Shown: piece by piece, positions 17,565 through 27,171 of the stretch
Layout: every line of letters starts with the position of its first letter
How positions within the stretch are numbered: the stretch's first letter is position 1
Assembly (NCBI RefSeq): GCF_040049215.1
Contig: NZ_JBDZDN010000005.1
Location: 124,001-188,000 of the forward strand
DNA: 64,000 nucleotides
Source: Mesorhizobium_K sp040049215
Lineage (GTDB): Bacteria > Pseudomonadota > Alphaproteobacteria > Rhizobiales > Rhizobiaceae
Reading direction: 5' to 3'
The notes under the pieces: generated by a model
Told to the model about the DNA's origin: nothing
Database searches by the model: none
What the model saw: only the letters and a program-made list of their open reading frames with translations
Translations under genes and position numbers: made by a program

Positions 17565-20500
17565 TTATGCCGAGGCCGAACGATCGGTGACGCCGATGAG
17601 CGGGTGGCGATCCAGCAGCATCGCGAGGATGGAGGACCCGTCGGCGCCGGTCGGGATGAACAGGCGCAGCTTCCAGGAGATGATCTCCGAGATCAGGCCG
17701 AGAGCCTTCAGCCGGGGAACAATAGCGTCAGTGAAGCCGATGATTTCGATCCGGTGATCGTTCATGACACGGCTGCGGCGAAGGATCAGTCCGTCGGCGA
17801 GCTGCAACCCGATGCGCCCGTCGATGAGGCCGGCCCACGCATCGTCCACGGACAGCGAAGGAACATGGTCTATGCCGAGGTTGCGGAACATGGTCGCCAC
17901 GAGTGCTGGCGCGATGTGGCGGCCAATGATGCGTTCGCCGGCATCGGTCTGGATGCGGTAGACACGGCAGTCATGGTCGGGCAGCCGCCGCCAGATAGGC
18001 AGCAGCAGGCCGGTGACGATGTGGAACGTGCTCGTGACCAGCTCCGGGACTGAAGCGACCTCCGTCTCCCAGAGTTCGCAGAAGATTTTCCGGTCGGCCG
18101 GTTGCCAGTGAGTCTCGGCAAGGGCGTCGAGGCCGAAGCGCAGCTCGTCGGTCGGTCGCAGGAGGCGTACGCGGTGCTCTATCGCCCCGTCGTCGAGCAT
18201 TAGGCTCGCGGTCGGCAGCTGTATCGCCGCGCGAGTTGAACGCGTGTTCACCAGCAGGACCGATTGCGGCTCCGCGCGGACAATGTCGAGCGCGTCGACC
18301 AGTCCGAGTGGGCGGATGCGGTCCTTGCGCGCAACCGTGACGACATGCGACTGCGCACCCGAGACCGGATGCGTGTAGACGGTGCGGCGCTCGGTGACGA
18401 CGATGCTCTCTGCCGTGATCGTCTCCAGACCCTTGTCGTAATTGCCGGCGGCGATGGCGCCCTCGACCTTCGCCGTCATCAACTGCTCGAACGCCTCGAA
18501 CAGCAGGTTCTGGGTCTCGATGCGGAGCGCCAGCAGGCGGTTGAGCCAGGTCGTGATCGGCGGCAGCTCGTCGCGGAGACCACCCTCGTCTTTCGTCAAC
18601 GACAGGCCGGTGACCGCCTCGAAAGTCGTGAGCGAGCAGCCCTCGATCCTGGCGTGATGGAGCAGATGATAGAACTGCCTCAGTGCCGCGCGCGCATAGG
18701 GGCTTTCCAGATTGTCTTCCGCGCGAAACAGCCCTGCCCCGCCGGTCTGGCGCTGCCCGCGCGTGATCGCACCCAGCGTGTCGAGCCGCCGGGCGATCGT
18801 TGACAGGAAGCGCTTGCCCGCTTTCACATTGGCGGCCATCGGCCGGAACAACGGCGGTTGGCGCTGATTGGTGCGGTGGGATCGGCCGAGACCCTGGATG
18901 GCGTTGTCGGCGCGCCAGCCGGCTTCGAGCAGATAGTGCTTGCGAAGCCTCTGGTTCTTCACGCCGAGATCGGCGTGATAGGAGCGGCCGGTTCCGCCGG
19001 CGTCGCTGAAGACCAGAACGCCCTTGTCATCATCCATGAAACTCTGGGTCTCGGCGAGATTGGCCGAAGCGGGGCGGTTCTCGACGGCGAGCCGGTCGAT
19101 CCTATTGCTGCCTGTCTTCTTGACGATGCGGCGCGAGCGGCCCGTCACCTCGGCGACGATCTCCGTGCCGAAGTGATGGATGATCTGGTCGAGCGCGCTG
19201 CCCACGGGCGGCAGCGAGGCGAGCTTCTCGATCATCTGATCGCGTCGGCGAACCGCCTCCCTGCACTGGACCGGGTTGCCGTTCTCGTCGTGGACGGGGC
19301 GCGAATAGACATTTCCCTCGGCGTCTGAGTATTCCTCGAACAGCTGCGTCGGGAAGGAGTGGGAAAGATACCCAAGGACGTACTCGCGCGGGGTCACGTC
19401 GACATGCAGGTCCGACCATTCCTCGGTCGGGATCTCGGCGAGCCGACGCTCCATCAGCGCCTCGCCGGTCGACACGATCTGCACGACCGCCGAATGGCCG
19501 TCGGCAAGGTCCTGTCCGATCGCACCGATCAGCGTCGGCGTCATCATTGACGTGATCAGATGGCCGAAGAAGCGCTGCTTGGTGCTCTCGAAGGCCGACC
19601 GCGCGGCCGACTTGGCGTTGCGGTTCAACGTGGCCGAGTCGCTGGTGATGTTGGCCGCCTCGAGCGCCGCGTTTAGATTGTTGTGAATGACTTGGAAGGC
19701 GTCGGCATAGGCATTGTAGATGCGGATCTGCTCATCGGTCAGCTCGTGCTCGAGCAGGTCGTATTCGACGCCGTCATAGGAGAGCGAGCGCGACATATAG
19801 AGGCCGAGCGATTTGAGGTCGCGGGCCAGAACCTCCATCGCCGCCACCCCACCGTCCTCGATTGCCGCGACGAACTCGGCCCGGTTGGCGAAGGGGAAGT
19901 CCTCGCTGCCCCAGATGCCGAGCCTCTGGGCGTAGGCGAGGTTTTCCACCGCGGTCGCGCCGGTCGCGGACACGTAGACGATGCGGGCGTCGGGCAGAGC
20001 GTGCTGCAGGCGCAGCCCAGCCTTGCCCTGCTGCGACGGAGCGACGTCACCACGCTCGCCCTTGCCCCCGGCTGCGTTGGCCATGGCGTGCGCCTCGTCG
20101 AAGACGATGACACCATCGAAATCCTTCCCGACCCAGTCTATGATTTGGGCGATGCGGGACTTCTTGCCCTCACGCTCCTGCGAGCGCAGGGTGGCGTAGG
20201 TGGTGAAGAGGATGCCTTCGGCAAGCCGGATGGGGGTACCCTGCCGATAGCGGGAGAGTGGTTGCACCAGGAGCTTCTCCTGACCGAGAGCCGACCAGTC
20301 GCGTTGCGCGTCCTCCAACAGCTTGTCCGACTTGGAGATCCAGACGGCGCGTCGGCGGCCCTGCAGCCAGTTGTCGAGGATGACGCCGGCGACCTGCCGG
20401 CCCTTGCCGCAACCGGTTCCGTCGCCGAGAAACCATCCGCGACGGAAGCGGACAGCGTTCGCAGCACCTTCTGGCGCGGCCGAGACGACATCGCAGGTCT

Positions 20501-22022
20501 CGTCGACGGTCCAGGCGCCGGTGAGATGGCCGGAATGGGCCTCTCCAGCATAGATGACGCTTTCGAGCTGGGCGTCCGACAGCAGGCCCTCGTCGATGAT
20601 CGCATCAGGAAGAAACGGTCGATAGGAAGGCTTCGGCGGCGCGACGGCGGCCATTGCAGCCGACTGCACGAGCGGCGTCGGATGCGGTTTTGCGCGGGGA
20701 ATGTCGATCGACTGGAGCGCGTATGGTTCGTAGATCGTGTCGGTGAGCTGGCCGCTCTCCTCCGGCATCCAGTCGCGCAGCTCATAGGCGAGGGGAACGG
20801 CAGGCGTGGCGTCTGCCACGACCGGTCGGGTGGGCTTCGCCCGGGCAACCGGACGGGCCGGCCGGATGGTCTTCGCGACAGACGCCGCAAGTGTGATTGG
20901 TGCGGCACCCGGAGCGGATCGTGCGGCCATCTGCATGGCGGCATTGCGCAGGATGCCGGTCGAAAAGGCGCCGATCCAGTCCGGAAAGTCGCCCGGTGTG
21001 CGGGGCGGCAGGTCGGATATCCAGGCGAGCAGCGTTTCAACATCAAAAGCCTTGCCCGGCGACGAAATGAATCCGGACGGGTCGGTCGCAGGAATCTTGT
21101 CGATGATCGTCAGGCGGGTTTCGGCGGTCGTGCCGTGGCGGGCATAGACGCGGCCGTCGATCGCAGCGGTGAACATGATCCTGCCCTGCTGCTGGAGACG
21201 CTCGAAGGCGGGTCGCCATTTCGGGTTTTCGGGGGAAAGGCCGGCGCCGGTGATGGCGACCAGGCGGCCGCCGGGACGCAGGCGGGCAAAGGCGGACGAC
21301 ACATGCCGCCATGCTGCATCGGCGACATGGCCGTCGACATAGGCGCCGACGGTGAAGGGCGGATTCATCAGCACGACGGACGGCTCGATCGCGGCATCGA
21401 GGTGATCGTCGATATGGGCAGCGTCGTGCCGCGAGACGGCGACACGCGGAAACAGCAGGCCGAGGAGATCGGCACGCGTCGCGGCAAGCTCGTTGAGCGC
21501 GAGCGAGGCCCGGGCAACTTCGGCATGGACGGCAAGCAGGCCTGTACCGGCGGACGGTTCGAGAACGAGGTCGGAAGAGGCGATCGCCGCGACGTGAGCC
21601 GCGACGAAGGCAAGCGGCTGCGGCGTCGAAAGCTGCTGCATTGCCTGGCTCTCATCAGAGCGCCGTGTGTGGGTGGGAAGAAGTTCGGCGATCCGCTTCA
21701 TCATCGCCAGCGTCGCCTGCGGCGTGGTCGACCGGGACAGGATCGCTGGTCCGAACCGGCGCAGAAACAGCACTTGGGCAACCTCGAGTGCCTCGTAAGC
21801 GTCCTTCCAGACCCAGAACCCTTGCGCATCGCTGCCGCCAAAGCTGTCCGTCATGGCAACGCGCAGTTCCGCGGTGGTGACGGGCTTGCCCTGTTCAAGG
21901 GAAGGCAGCAGCTGCATTGCCGCCTGATGGATCGCCTGGGCGGTGTCGATGGCGTCGGATGCCAGCGCGACATGGGGATCGGCCGTCCGGACGACGGCCG
22001 ATGTGGTCGTAACAATGTTCAT
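17565..22022 (-). CDS. Methyltransferase-strawberry notch helicase-like giant protein
   Basis: 1485 residues from the ATG at 22022 (AAGGA 7-8 bases upstream; a longer frame to 22154 has no such site). Residues 150-225 hold an adenine-methyltransferase-like SAM fold: LEPSAGTG at 154-161 and NPPF at 220-223. A Pro/Ala-rich linker follows. The strawberry-notch SF2 ATPase has the P-loop GDGTGCGKGRQ at about 533-543 and DEAH at 642-645. The second ATPase lobe has VFSDAGGTGRSYHAD and the arginine-finger motif IQGLGRSHRTNQ. Known from large mobile elements and phages; likely cytoplasmic and DNA-associated. Whether it modifies, remodels or defends DNA is not established. Confidence 0.92.
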   Translation of the reverse strand: MNIVTTTSAVVRTADPHVALASDAIDTAQAIHQAAMQLLPSLEQGKPVTTAELRVAMTDSFGGSDAQGFWVWKDAYEALEVAQVLFLRRFGPAILSRSTTPQATLAMMKRIAELLPTHTRRSDESQAMQQLSTPQPLAFVAAHVAAIASSDLVLEPSAGTGLLAVHAEVARASLALNELAATRADLLGLLFPRVAVSRHDAAHIDDHLDAAIEPSVVLMNPPFTVGAYVDGHVADAAWRHVSSAFARLRPGGRLVAITGAGLSPENPKWRPAFERLQQQGRIMFTAAIDGRVYARHGTTAETRLTIIDKIPATDPSGFISSPGKAFDVETLLAWISDLPPRTPGDFPDWIGAFSTGILRNAAMQMAARSAPGAAPITLAASVAKTIRPARPVARAKPTRPVVADATPAVPLAYELRDWMPEESGQLTDTIYEPYALQSIDIPRAKPHPTPLVQSAAMAAVAPPKPSYRPFLPDAIIDEGLLSDAQLESVIYAGEAHSGHLTGAWTVDETCDVVSAAPEGAANAVRFRRGWFLGDGTGCGKGRQVAGVILDNWLQGRRRAVWISKSDKLLEDAQRDWSALGQEKLLVQPLSRYRQGTPIRLAEGILFTTYATLRSQEREGKKSRIAQIIDWVGKDFDGVIVFDEAHAMANAAGGKGERGDVAPSQQGKAGLRLQHALPDARIVYVSATGATAVENLAYAQRLGIWGSEDFPFANRAEFVAAIEDGGVAAMEVLARDLKSLGLYMSRSLSYDGVEYDLLEHELTDEQIRIYNAYADAFQVIHNNLNAALEAANITSDSATLNRNAKSAARSAFESTKQRFFGHLITSMMTPTLIGAIGQDLADGHSAVVQIVSTGEALMERRLAEIPTEEWSDLHVDVTPREYVLGYLSHSFPTQLFEEYSDAEGNVYSRPVHDENGNPVQCREAVRRRDQMIEKLASLPPVGSALDQIIHHFGTEIVAEVTGRSRRIVKKTGSNRIDRLAVENRPASANLAETQSFMDDDKGVLVFSDAGGTGRSYHADLGVKNQRLRKHYLLEAGWRADNAIQGLGRSHRTNQRQPPLFRPMAANVKAGKRFLSTIARRLDTLGAITRGQRQTGGAGLFRAEDNLESPYARAALRQFYHLLHHARIEGCSLTTFEAVTGLSLTKDEGGLRDELPPITTWLNRLLALRIETQNLLFEAFEQLMTAKVEGAIAAGNYDKGLETITAESIVVTERRTVYTHPVSGAQSHVVTVARKDRIRPLGLVDALDIVRAEPQSVLLVNTRSTRAAIQLPTASLMLDDGAIEHRVRLLRPTDELRFGLDALAETHWQPADRKIFCELWETEVASVPELVTSTFHIVTGLLLPIWRRLPDHDCRVYRIQTDAGERIIGRHIAPALVATMFRNLGIDHVPSLSVDDAWAGLIDGRIGLQLADGLILRRSRVMNDHRIEIIGFTDAIVPRLKALGLISEIISWKLRLFIPTGADGSSILAMLLDRHPLIGVTDRSASA

Positions 22023-22102
22023 GGCGATGTCCTTCGCGAGAGGGGAGTGGCCCCGCGCCGGCACTCTCTCAGCGCCAGCCGGGCGCATTCCTCCCGGCCC
22101 CG

Positions 22103-22112
22103 CTCTGCCTCT
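22103..22112 (-). promoter_or_regulatory. Shared leader motif AGAGGCARAG, copy A
   Basis: AGAGGCAGAG on the minus strand, 81 bases upstream of the strawberry-notch start. The same 10-mer, with one A/G difference, occurs 77 bases upstream of the ParB-like gene and 71 bases upstream of the DUF932 gene. Copies A and C are also followed by GGCCGGGA. Candidate binding site or transcript leader for co-regulated element genes. Confidence 0.5.
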
Positions 22113-22204
22113 GGGGCTGACGCACCAAACGGGTTGCGCTCTGCGCAAAGCCATGACTCAATGCGCGGACAGGGATGCGGCGGCGACCTGGAGCTGCGGA
22201 GGTG

Positions 22205-23395
22205 ATGCGACGATTCAGAATTGGAATTGAGGTTTACGAGGAGGGGGCGCCTGACCTGCAGGCGGCGCTGGCGAACGCCTATGCCCGCAGGGAGCGTCCA
22301 CTATGCCTCTGCCGCGAGCCGGGCTGCCCGATGTACATCGCCCGGATCGGCGACCTTCATCTGATCAAGCGCATGCCGCTGAGCGGCGGCGGACATGATC
22401 CGTCCTGCAATTCCTATGAGTCACCCTACGAACTGTCCGGGCTCGGTGCCCTGTTGGGCAGCGCGATCCAGCTTGATCCACAAAGCGGCATGGCGGCGTT
22501 GAAGCTCGATTTCAGCCTGTCGAAGACGGGCAGTCGGGCCGCGTCCGTACCCGCAGGGCAGAGTTCCGTCAGCGTGACCGGCGATCCCAGGAGGATGTCG
22601 CTGCGTGGCCTCCTTCATTATCTCTGGCACGAAGCCGAATTGACGGTCTGGACATCCCGATGGGCTGGCAAGCGACATTGGTGGAATGTCCGTTGGCACC
22701 TTCTCGAGGCTGCCGGGCAAATGACGGTGAGGGGCGGACCGCTCGCGGACATCCTGTTTGTGCCCGAGCCGTTTCGGGCCGAGAACAAGGAAGCGATCGA
22801 GCAGCGTCGCAACGTAGTTCTCGTTGCGGCGCTACCGCCGAAATCCGGTCCACGAAAGCTGCTGGTGCTGGTCGGCGAAGTGAAGGAGATCGTGCCCGCC
22901 CGATCCGGTCAGAAACTTGTCATCAGAAACCTGCCCGGATTTCCGTTCATCGTCGATGATTCATTGCACCGGCGTTTGCAGGCACGATTCGAGCGGGAAC
23001 TGTCGCTGTGGGAAGCGGATTCGAGTTCACATCTCATGGCGATCGCAACCTTCGGACTGAACCCGGCCGGTCTCGCCATAATCGAGGAAATCGCGTTGAT
23101 GGTCGTGTCCGAGAACTGGATTCCCTACGAGACGGTCCCGGAGAAAAGGCTTGTCGATGCACTTGCTCGTCTGCGCGAGAAGAGCGTGAAGGGGCTGCGC
23201 TACGATCTGCAACCCGACCAGCCGATCGCCAATGCATTGCTTCAGAACAGGGCGGTGCCAACCGCGCTCTTCGTCGTCCCGGCCGGAGCGGACGAAGCGT
23301 TCAAGGCTTCGCTGCAGGACATGATTGCGAACCGGGCGGAGATGGATGCGTGGACCTGGCGGGTCGGTGACGGGGAGATGCCGGCCCTTCCATAG
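22205..23395 (+). CDS. DUF1173 family protein, intact copy
   Basis: About 396 residues from the ATG at 22205. I chose this start because similarity to the second copy (at 33013) begins exactly at MRRFR and the upstream bases of the two copies are not in the same frame, though GGAGG lies only 2 bases away. CLCREPGCPMYIARIG near residue 38 is a Cys-rich patch seen in both copies; further conserved blocks are LHYLWHEAELTVW and KRHWWNVRWHL. Family function is unknown and it occurs on large mobile elements. Divergently placed against the strawberry-notch gene, so the 182-base gap probably carries both promoters. Confidence 0.85.
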   Translation: MRRFRIGIEVYEEGAPDLQAALANAYARRERPLCLCREPGCPMYIARIGDLHLIKRMPLSGGGHDPSCNSYESPYELSGLGALLGSAIQLDPQSGMAALKLDFSLSKTGSRAASVPAGQSSVSVTGDPRRMSLRGLLHYLWHEAELTVWTSRWAGKRHWWNVRWHLLEAAGQMTVRGGPLADILFVPEPFRAENKEAIEQRRNVVLVAALPPKSGPRKLLVLVGEVKEIVPARSGQKLVIRNLPGFPFIVDDSLHRRLQARFERELSLWEADSSSHLMAIATFGLNPAGLAIIEEIALMVVSENWIPYETVPEKRLVDALARLREKSVKGLRYDLQPDQPIANALLQNRAVPTALFVVPAGADEAFKASLQDMIANRAEMDAWTWRVGDGEMPALP

Positions 23396-23460
23396 GCTGG
23401 GAACAACATCTCAGATTTCCATCAATGTCGTGAATCGATTGGCGGCCATCGAGTCAGACA

Positions 23461-23763
23461 ATGCGTTGGACAAGAATCCCCGCTGTCTTGGACCATGACG
23501 GTATGGTGAGGGGTGACCAGCGACAGTCTTTTTCGGTGAGTATGCTGCGGATTTGCGAAGATCCGCGGCGCGAGGACAGTGGGCGCCTAGTCGTTGTCAG
23601 CGTTGAACTCGGCATGCCATTTTACTTGTCCGAACCCCGCATTGCATCGGCGAGCGAAACGCTGGAAAGCTGGCTTTCGCATCGGCGTCCGTCCGGGGCG
23701 GCACCGCGGTCGATGGTTGCTGCGGGTGGACGACAAGCATGGGCCAGCGTAGACGTGACCTGA
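23461..23763 (+). CDS. Possible small hypothetical protein in a 409-base gap
   Basis: A 100-codon frame between the DUF1173 and the 23805 gene. It has no clear ribosome site and no family I know, although FSVSMLRICEDPRREDSGRL onward reads somewhat like protein. The true start could be an internal Met. The rest of the gap (23396-23804) shows nothing else. Confidence 0.3.
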   Translation: MRWTRIPAVLDHDGMVRGDQRQSFSVSMLRICEDPRREDSGRLVVVSVELGMPFYLSEPRIASASETLESWLSHRRPSGAAPRSMVAAGGRQAWASVDVT

Positions 23764-23804
23764 TCCGGCAAGCGGATCGATTCCCATCCTAAGGTAGTTC
23801 AATA

Positions 23805-24209
23805 ATGAAGCGGCAGAGCCGACCCTTCATCGTCGAGGTGAAGAAGAAGCGCGGTGAGTCCGCGCGGCAGCATTCGATCTGGGGAAATCTCGATCTCGCA
23901 GCGATTGGCGCGGAGACGGCGTGGGAACTGACGAAGATCGAGGCGCCTGTGGTGCCTGTCACGGCGATCGACGCCACCCCGAAACCGGATTTTTCGCAGC
24001 CCTCGACGTCGTCCCAGCCGCTTTCTGTATCGGAGATCATCCCCGACGCCGGTCTGTCGGGCGTCGAACCCGAACCTGCGGCCCCTCTTATGGCTGAAGA
24101 GCCGCCGCGGAACCAATTGTCTCGAAGGCGTCGAATGAGCGCAGAGCACCTTCCGCGTGGGGAGCGATGGAAGCGTCGACTGCCCAAAGTGCTTCGGAAG
24201 GGCAAATAA
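23805..24209 (+). CDS. Conserved basic small protein of mobile element, unknown function
   Basis: 134 residues. The N-terminus is strongly basic (MKRQSRPFIVEVKKKRGESA), the middle is acidic and Pro/Ser-rich and probably disordered, and the C-terminus is Arg/Lys-rich (RRRRMSAEHLPRGERWKRRL). Both ends look nucleic-acid binding. I do not recognise a named family. It stands on the plus strand, with the minus-strand accessory genes following. The ribosome site is weak (AAGGTAG). Confidence 0.65.
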   Translation: MKRQSRPFIVEVKKKRGESARQHSIWGNLDLAAIGAETAWELTKIEAPVVPVTAIDATPKPDFSQPSTSSQPLSVSEIIPDAGLSGVEPEPAAPLMAEEPPRNQLSRRRRMSAEHLPRGERWKRRLPKVLRKGK

Positions 24210-24244
24210 ATCTTGCGACCCGCCCTTGTGGGGGATGTTAGCTG

Positions 24245-24655
24245 TTATGGCGAGTCATCCGGCGGGTCGCGGCTTTCTTCGATAATCGCCCTGGCCTTCT
24301 CGACCGCCGCGATCGCCTTCGGCAGCCAGCTCTCGAAGTCTACTTTGGAAAGGCCCATCGGCTGGGCGACAGAAGCAAGCTGGTCGAGCATCTCACGGAA
24401 GTGGTCGACCATGCGGTGCGTCGTGTCCCGGCAGTGCGACGGCACTGCGATTTCTTCGCCCGCATAGGCAGTATCCGCTCCTTTCCAGATGCCCGTGATG
24501 TAGGTCGGGCCGGCGCATTCATAGTCGGCCAACTCGCTTTCCCAATCGTCGTCCTCGATGGCACGGCGGCAAGCTTCTTCAACGGTCGCGGCATCGTACG
24601 TGCGCTGTCGGTAGTAGGGCATGCGATACGTCGCTTCGACGGTGAATTTGGGCAT
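24245..24655 (-). CDS. Conserved hypothetical accessory protein
   Basis: 136 residues with a good AGGAGA ribosome site. Starts MPKFTVEATYRMPYYRQRTY; the N-terminal half is a compact alpha/beta domain (ATVEEACRRAIEDDDWES) and the C-terminal half is helical. Cytoplasmic, with no signal or helix anchor. Last of the minus-strand accessory series. No function assigned. Confidence 0.7.
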   Translation of the reverse strand: MPKFTVEATYRMPYYRQRTYDAATVEEACRRAIEDDDWESELADYECAGPTYITGIWKGADTAYAGEEIAVPSHCRDTTHRMVDHFREMLDQLASVAQPMGLSKVDFESWLPKAIAAVEKARAIIEESRDPPDDSP

Positions 24656-24723
24656 GGCGTCTCTCCTGTTCGGGAAATGAGGTCGGGGTCGTCCACCGTG
24701 TGCCCGGTGACAGGCACTGGGGT

Positions 24724-25209
24724 TCAGGCTTGCTCAGGCCGCCGATCGTGCGTCGAGTGCGTTGTCGCCGCCCCGGAGCTGGTCAGCCAAGGCCGCCGCT
24801 GGGCTTCGATCCAGGCCGGGTGGGGCGGAGAAGCATTCGGCCCGGACTTGGCGCCGCCGTGTCGGGATCGGCAGTGGGAGCGGCCTTTCGATGCTGTTCG
24901 AACCAGGCGTCGAATTCGGCCTTGCGGCGCGCGTGTCTGCCGGGCCAGTTCGGGAAGTTTGCGTGTGGGAATATCGGCAAGCCGCTCGGCCGCGGCTTCG
25001 ATGGTGGAGAGGCTGAGATAGCGCTGGAGATTGGCCGCGAGGCGGGTATTCTTCCGCGAGCGGCGCAGGATCGCGGTTGCGACCTCGTCGCCGTCATAGT
25101 TTTCGAAGCAATTGTCGAAGGCGCGGGTCGGGCGTCGCCCATGGGCGATGACCTGGGCCGCATAGTTGACGCGACCGCGGAAGTTCTCTGGATCGTTGAG
25201 GCGTGACAT
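24724..25209 (-). CDS. Conserved hypothetical accessory protein, probable frameshift in C-terminal third
   Basis: 161 codons with a clear AAGGAG ribosome site. The first ~95 residues (NDPENFRGRVNYAAQVIAHG ... RKLPELARQTRA) are protein-like and helical. Downstream of about base 24928 the annotated frame turns into low-quality Arg/Ser-rich sequence, while the adjacent frame gives RRKAEFDAWFEQHRKAA, a natural continuation. A single extra base in the CGCGCG run at about 24924-24932 would explain this. Either a real frameshift or a base-call error. Role unknown. Confidence 0.6.
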   Translation of the reverse strand: MSRLNDPENFRGRVNYAAQVIAHGRRPTRAFDNCFENYDGDEVATAILRRSRKNTRLAANLQRYLSLSTIEAAAERLADIPTRKLPELARQTRAPQGRIRRLVRTASKGRSHCRSRHGGAKSGPNASPPHPAWIEAQRRPWLTSSGAATTHSTHDRRPEQA

Positions 25210-25318
25210 GGGATTTCTCCTTGGCTGGCGAGCCGCTTGCGCAGGCCCAAGAAATGCGAAAGCCAGCCGGGCCGTGCATTGCGAGGTAGCTTCGAGAATG
25301 TGGGGGAACAGACCAGCG

Positions 25319-26101
25319 TCAGATCTGCTGATCGTTCGAGGACTGGTTGATCATGTCATCGAGCCAGTCCGCGGCGGCCTGTGCAGCCCTTTCGGCATCG
25401 GCGCCGTTCTCGCGTCGGGCGGAACTCCCGGCATTGATCGCGCGGCAGGCCGCGGCAGGAATCGCGAGGATGGCGTTCATCATTTCATGGGCCGCATCTC
25501 TCGAGACGAAGTCACCGATCGCGGTGGTGGTGCTGCGGTCCACGCCATACAGCGACCAGAAAGCGCGGAACTCCCTGCCCCCTTTCCGCGATCGGACGAG
25601 GTCTGCTTCGAACTCATCCTCGTCACGATAGGAGGTCACCTGACGATCGCGCTCGATGCAGGGCCTCACCTCGTAATATTCGAAGGCGAGCGTATCGCGT
25701 ATCGTCGGCGAAAGATGGTCACGGAACGATGGACTGCGATTGGCGGGCGGTGTCGCAAGGCCTCCTTTCGACACGTTGAGATCGGCGCCGCAATCGGCGC
25801 AGATGTCGTCGCCCCGGTTCCAATGGTTCGAAGGGCAGCTTTCCGGCCCATGTGCAAAGCTTGGGCTGTGCCCTGGTTTTTCGTCGAGGAGATAATCGAC
25901 CGTGAGCGGGCCGTGCTGGCGATGATCGGCGATCAGGTCCTCGGCGGAGTTCCAGACGATGATGCTCGACACGCCGGGCTGTTCGCCGAAACTCGACTGG
26001 GCGAGGTCGGCGGCGACAAAGTCGCGATCGACCGGACCGGGCTCGGGTGTGTAGGCGTCTTCATCGATGACGAAGGCCACGAAGAAGGCTTTTCTGGCCA
26101 T
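25319..26101 (-). CDS. Conserved hypothetical protein with putative Zn site
   Basis: 260 residues, ribosome site AAGGA. Starts MARKAFFVAFVIDEDAYTPE; a central segment with CPSNHWNRGDDICADC could hold a zinc ion (C, H, C, C). The C-terminus is helical (AERAAQAAADWLDDMI). No signal peptide, so cytoplasmic. No named family recognised. Part of the minus-strand accessory series. Confidence 0.7.
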   Translation of the reverse strand: MARKAFFVAFVIDEDAYTPEPGPVDRDFVAADLAQSSFGEQPGVSSIIVWNSAEDLIADHRQHGPLTVDYLLDEKPGHSPSFAHGPESCPSNHWNRGDDICADCGADLNVSKGGLATPPANRSPSFRDHLSPTIRDTLAFEYYEVRPCIERDRQVTSYRDEDEFEADLVRSRKGGREFRAFWSLYGVDRSTTTAIGDFVSRDAAHEMMNAILAIPAAACRAINAGSSARRENGADAERAAQAAADWLDDMINQSSNDQQI

Positions 26102-26219
26102 GGCGGTTTCCTTTCCAGAATGGATTTCGCGCGTGTTCGCGATCGCCGACGGATGGGCGAGCGGTATGGCGTCGCAGGTTGGTGATGTTGCGCCAGCAAT
26201 CCGGCGGCAGCGCGCCGGA

Positions 26220-26654
26220 CTAGGGTCGATCTACGTCGTAGCGCGGGGCACAGCCCGCCTCGCCCGGATAGCGGCCATTTTCGTCGCAGACCATGATCTG
26301 CAGAACACTGTAGCGGTCATGACCGAGATATTGGTCGACCTGGATAGTGTAGCGCGAATGAGCTCGCGCACCGGTCTGGCGGATCTTGACCGGAATTGAC
26401 CATCCGATATCGACGAGGCCTGTGGCGAGCGGCTTGCCGTCTTCCCGCATCTTGGCACCGAGTTCATTGAGCAGACCCGCGGCTATGTGGGACGGGAAGT
26501 CGCCGATCAACAGAAGCTCGGGCAGACCGCGGTCGGTATTGCCGATCGTGTAGGTGAAGCCCGGATCGGGCCTGTCCCCGAACACCTGGAACAGATGTTG
26601 TCCGAATGCCTCGATGTTCTGCCTGACTTCTCGCATGCGACCTGATGCTATCAT
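26220..26654 (-). CDS. DUF4262-like protein
   Basis: 144 residues from the ATG at 26654, chosen because GGAGGAA sits 5 bases upstream. The pattern GFTYTIGNTDRGLPELLLIGDFPSH is typical of DUF4262 proteins, small cytoplasmic proteins of unknown role found on mobile elements and elsewhere. Length fits the family. Alone between small gaps on both sides. Confidence 0.75.
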   Translation of the reverse strand: MIASGRMREVRQNIEAFGQHLFQVFGDRPDPGFTYTIGNTDRGLPELLLIGDFPSHIAAGLLNELGAKMREDGKPLATGLVDIGWSIPVKIRQTGARAHSRYTIQVDQYLGHDRYSVLQIMVCDENGRYPGEAGCAPRYDVDRP

Positions 26655-26733
26655 CGGTTCCTCCTCCAATTGGGATGGTCTCAACTTGCCGTCGAGTCTG
26701 CGTTCACGCCTGCAATCCTGATCGGCGGTGCGC

Positions 26734-27171
26734 CTACATGATCAGAATTGTTCTGGACTGCTGGGCTTGCACCGATCGGGCACGGCCGACGACGAAGACC
26801 TCGTCCGTGTTGGCCTCGAACAGCATCAGGATGCGGTCGCCGATGGCGACACATTCGTTGATCCAGTGACGATCGGAACCGCGGTACTTTGTTGCCCGGT
26901 TGGGCGGCACGTAGACGATGGTGAAGTGCGACAGCGTCTCGTCCGTCGGAGCGACATAGAAATATCCCTTCACCTCGATCACGACACCACCAGTGCTGTA
27001 GGAGGTAGCGACCGTATCGCCGGGACGTACGAGATCTGCGACGGTTGGCGCCCTTGGCGGTGTGCGCCGATATCGGCGGCGATCCGGGACACCCAGGCCG
27101 GCGGTATAGTTCGAGTGCGCCTCATAGGTGCGCCCGTCCGCCAGTGGCGGCTGCTTACGAGGGGTCCGCAT
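26734..27171 (-). CDS. Conserved hypothetical accessory protein
   Basis: 145 residues from the ATG at 27171 with a GGAGAGGGGG ribosome site. The N-terminal 45 residues are basic and probably disordered; the remainder is beta-rich (GDTVATSYSTGGVVIEVKGY ... VFVVGRARSV). The start lies inside the stop region of the DUF1419 gene (17-base overlap), so the two are co-expressed. No function known. Confidence 0.65.
   Translation of the reverse strand: MRTPRKQPPLADGRTYEAHSNYTAGLGVPDRRRYRRTPPRAPTVADLVRPGDTVATSYSTGGVVIEVKGYFYVAPTDETLSHFTIVYVPPNRATKYRGSDRHWINECVAIGDRILMLFEANTDEVFVVGRARSVQAQQSRTILIM

Noticed and set aside
19683..22205. Very long open frame (840 codons) on the plus strand
   Set aside because: It is antisense to the strawberry-notch gene, whose motifs are unmistakable; the composition is that of a GC-rich shadow frame.
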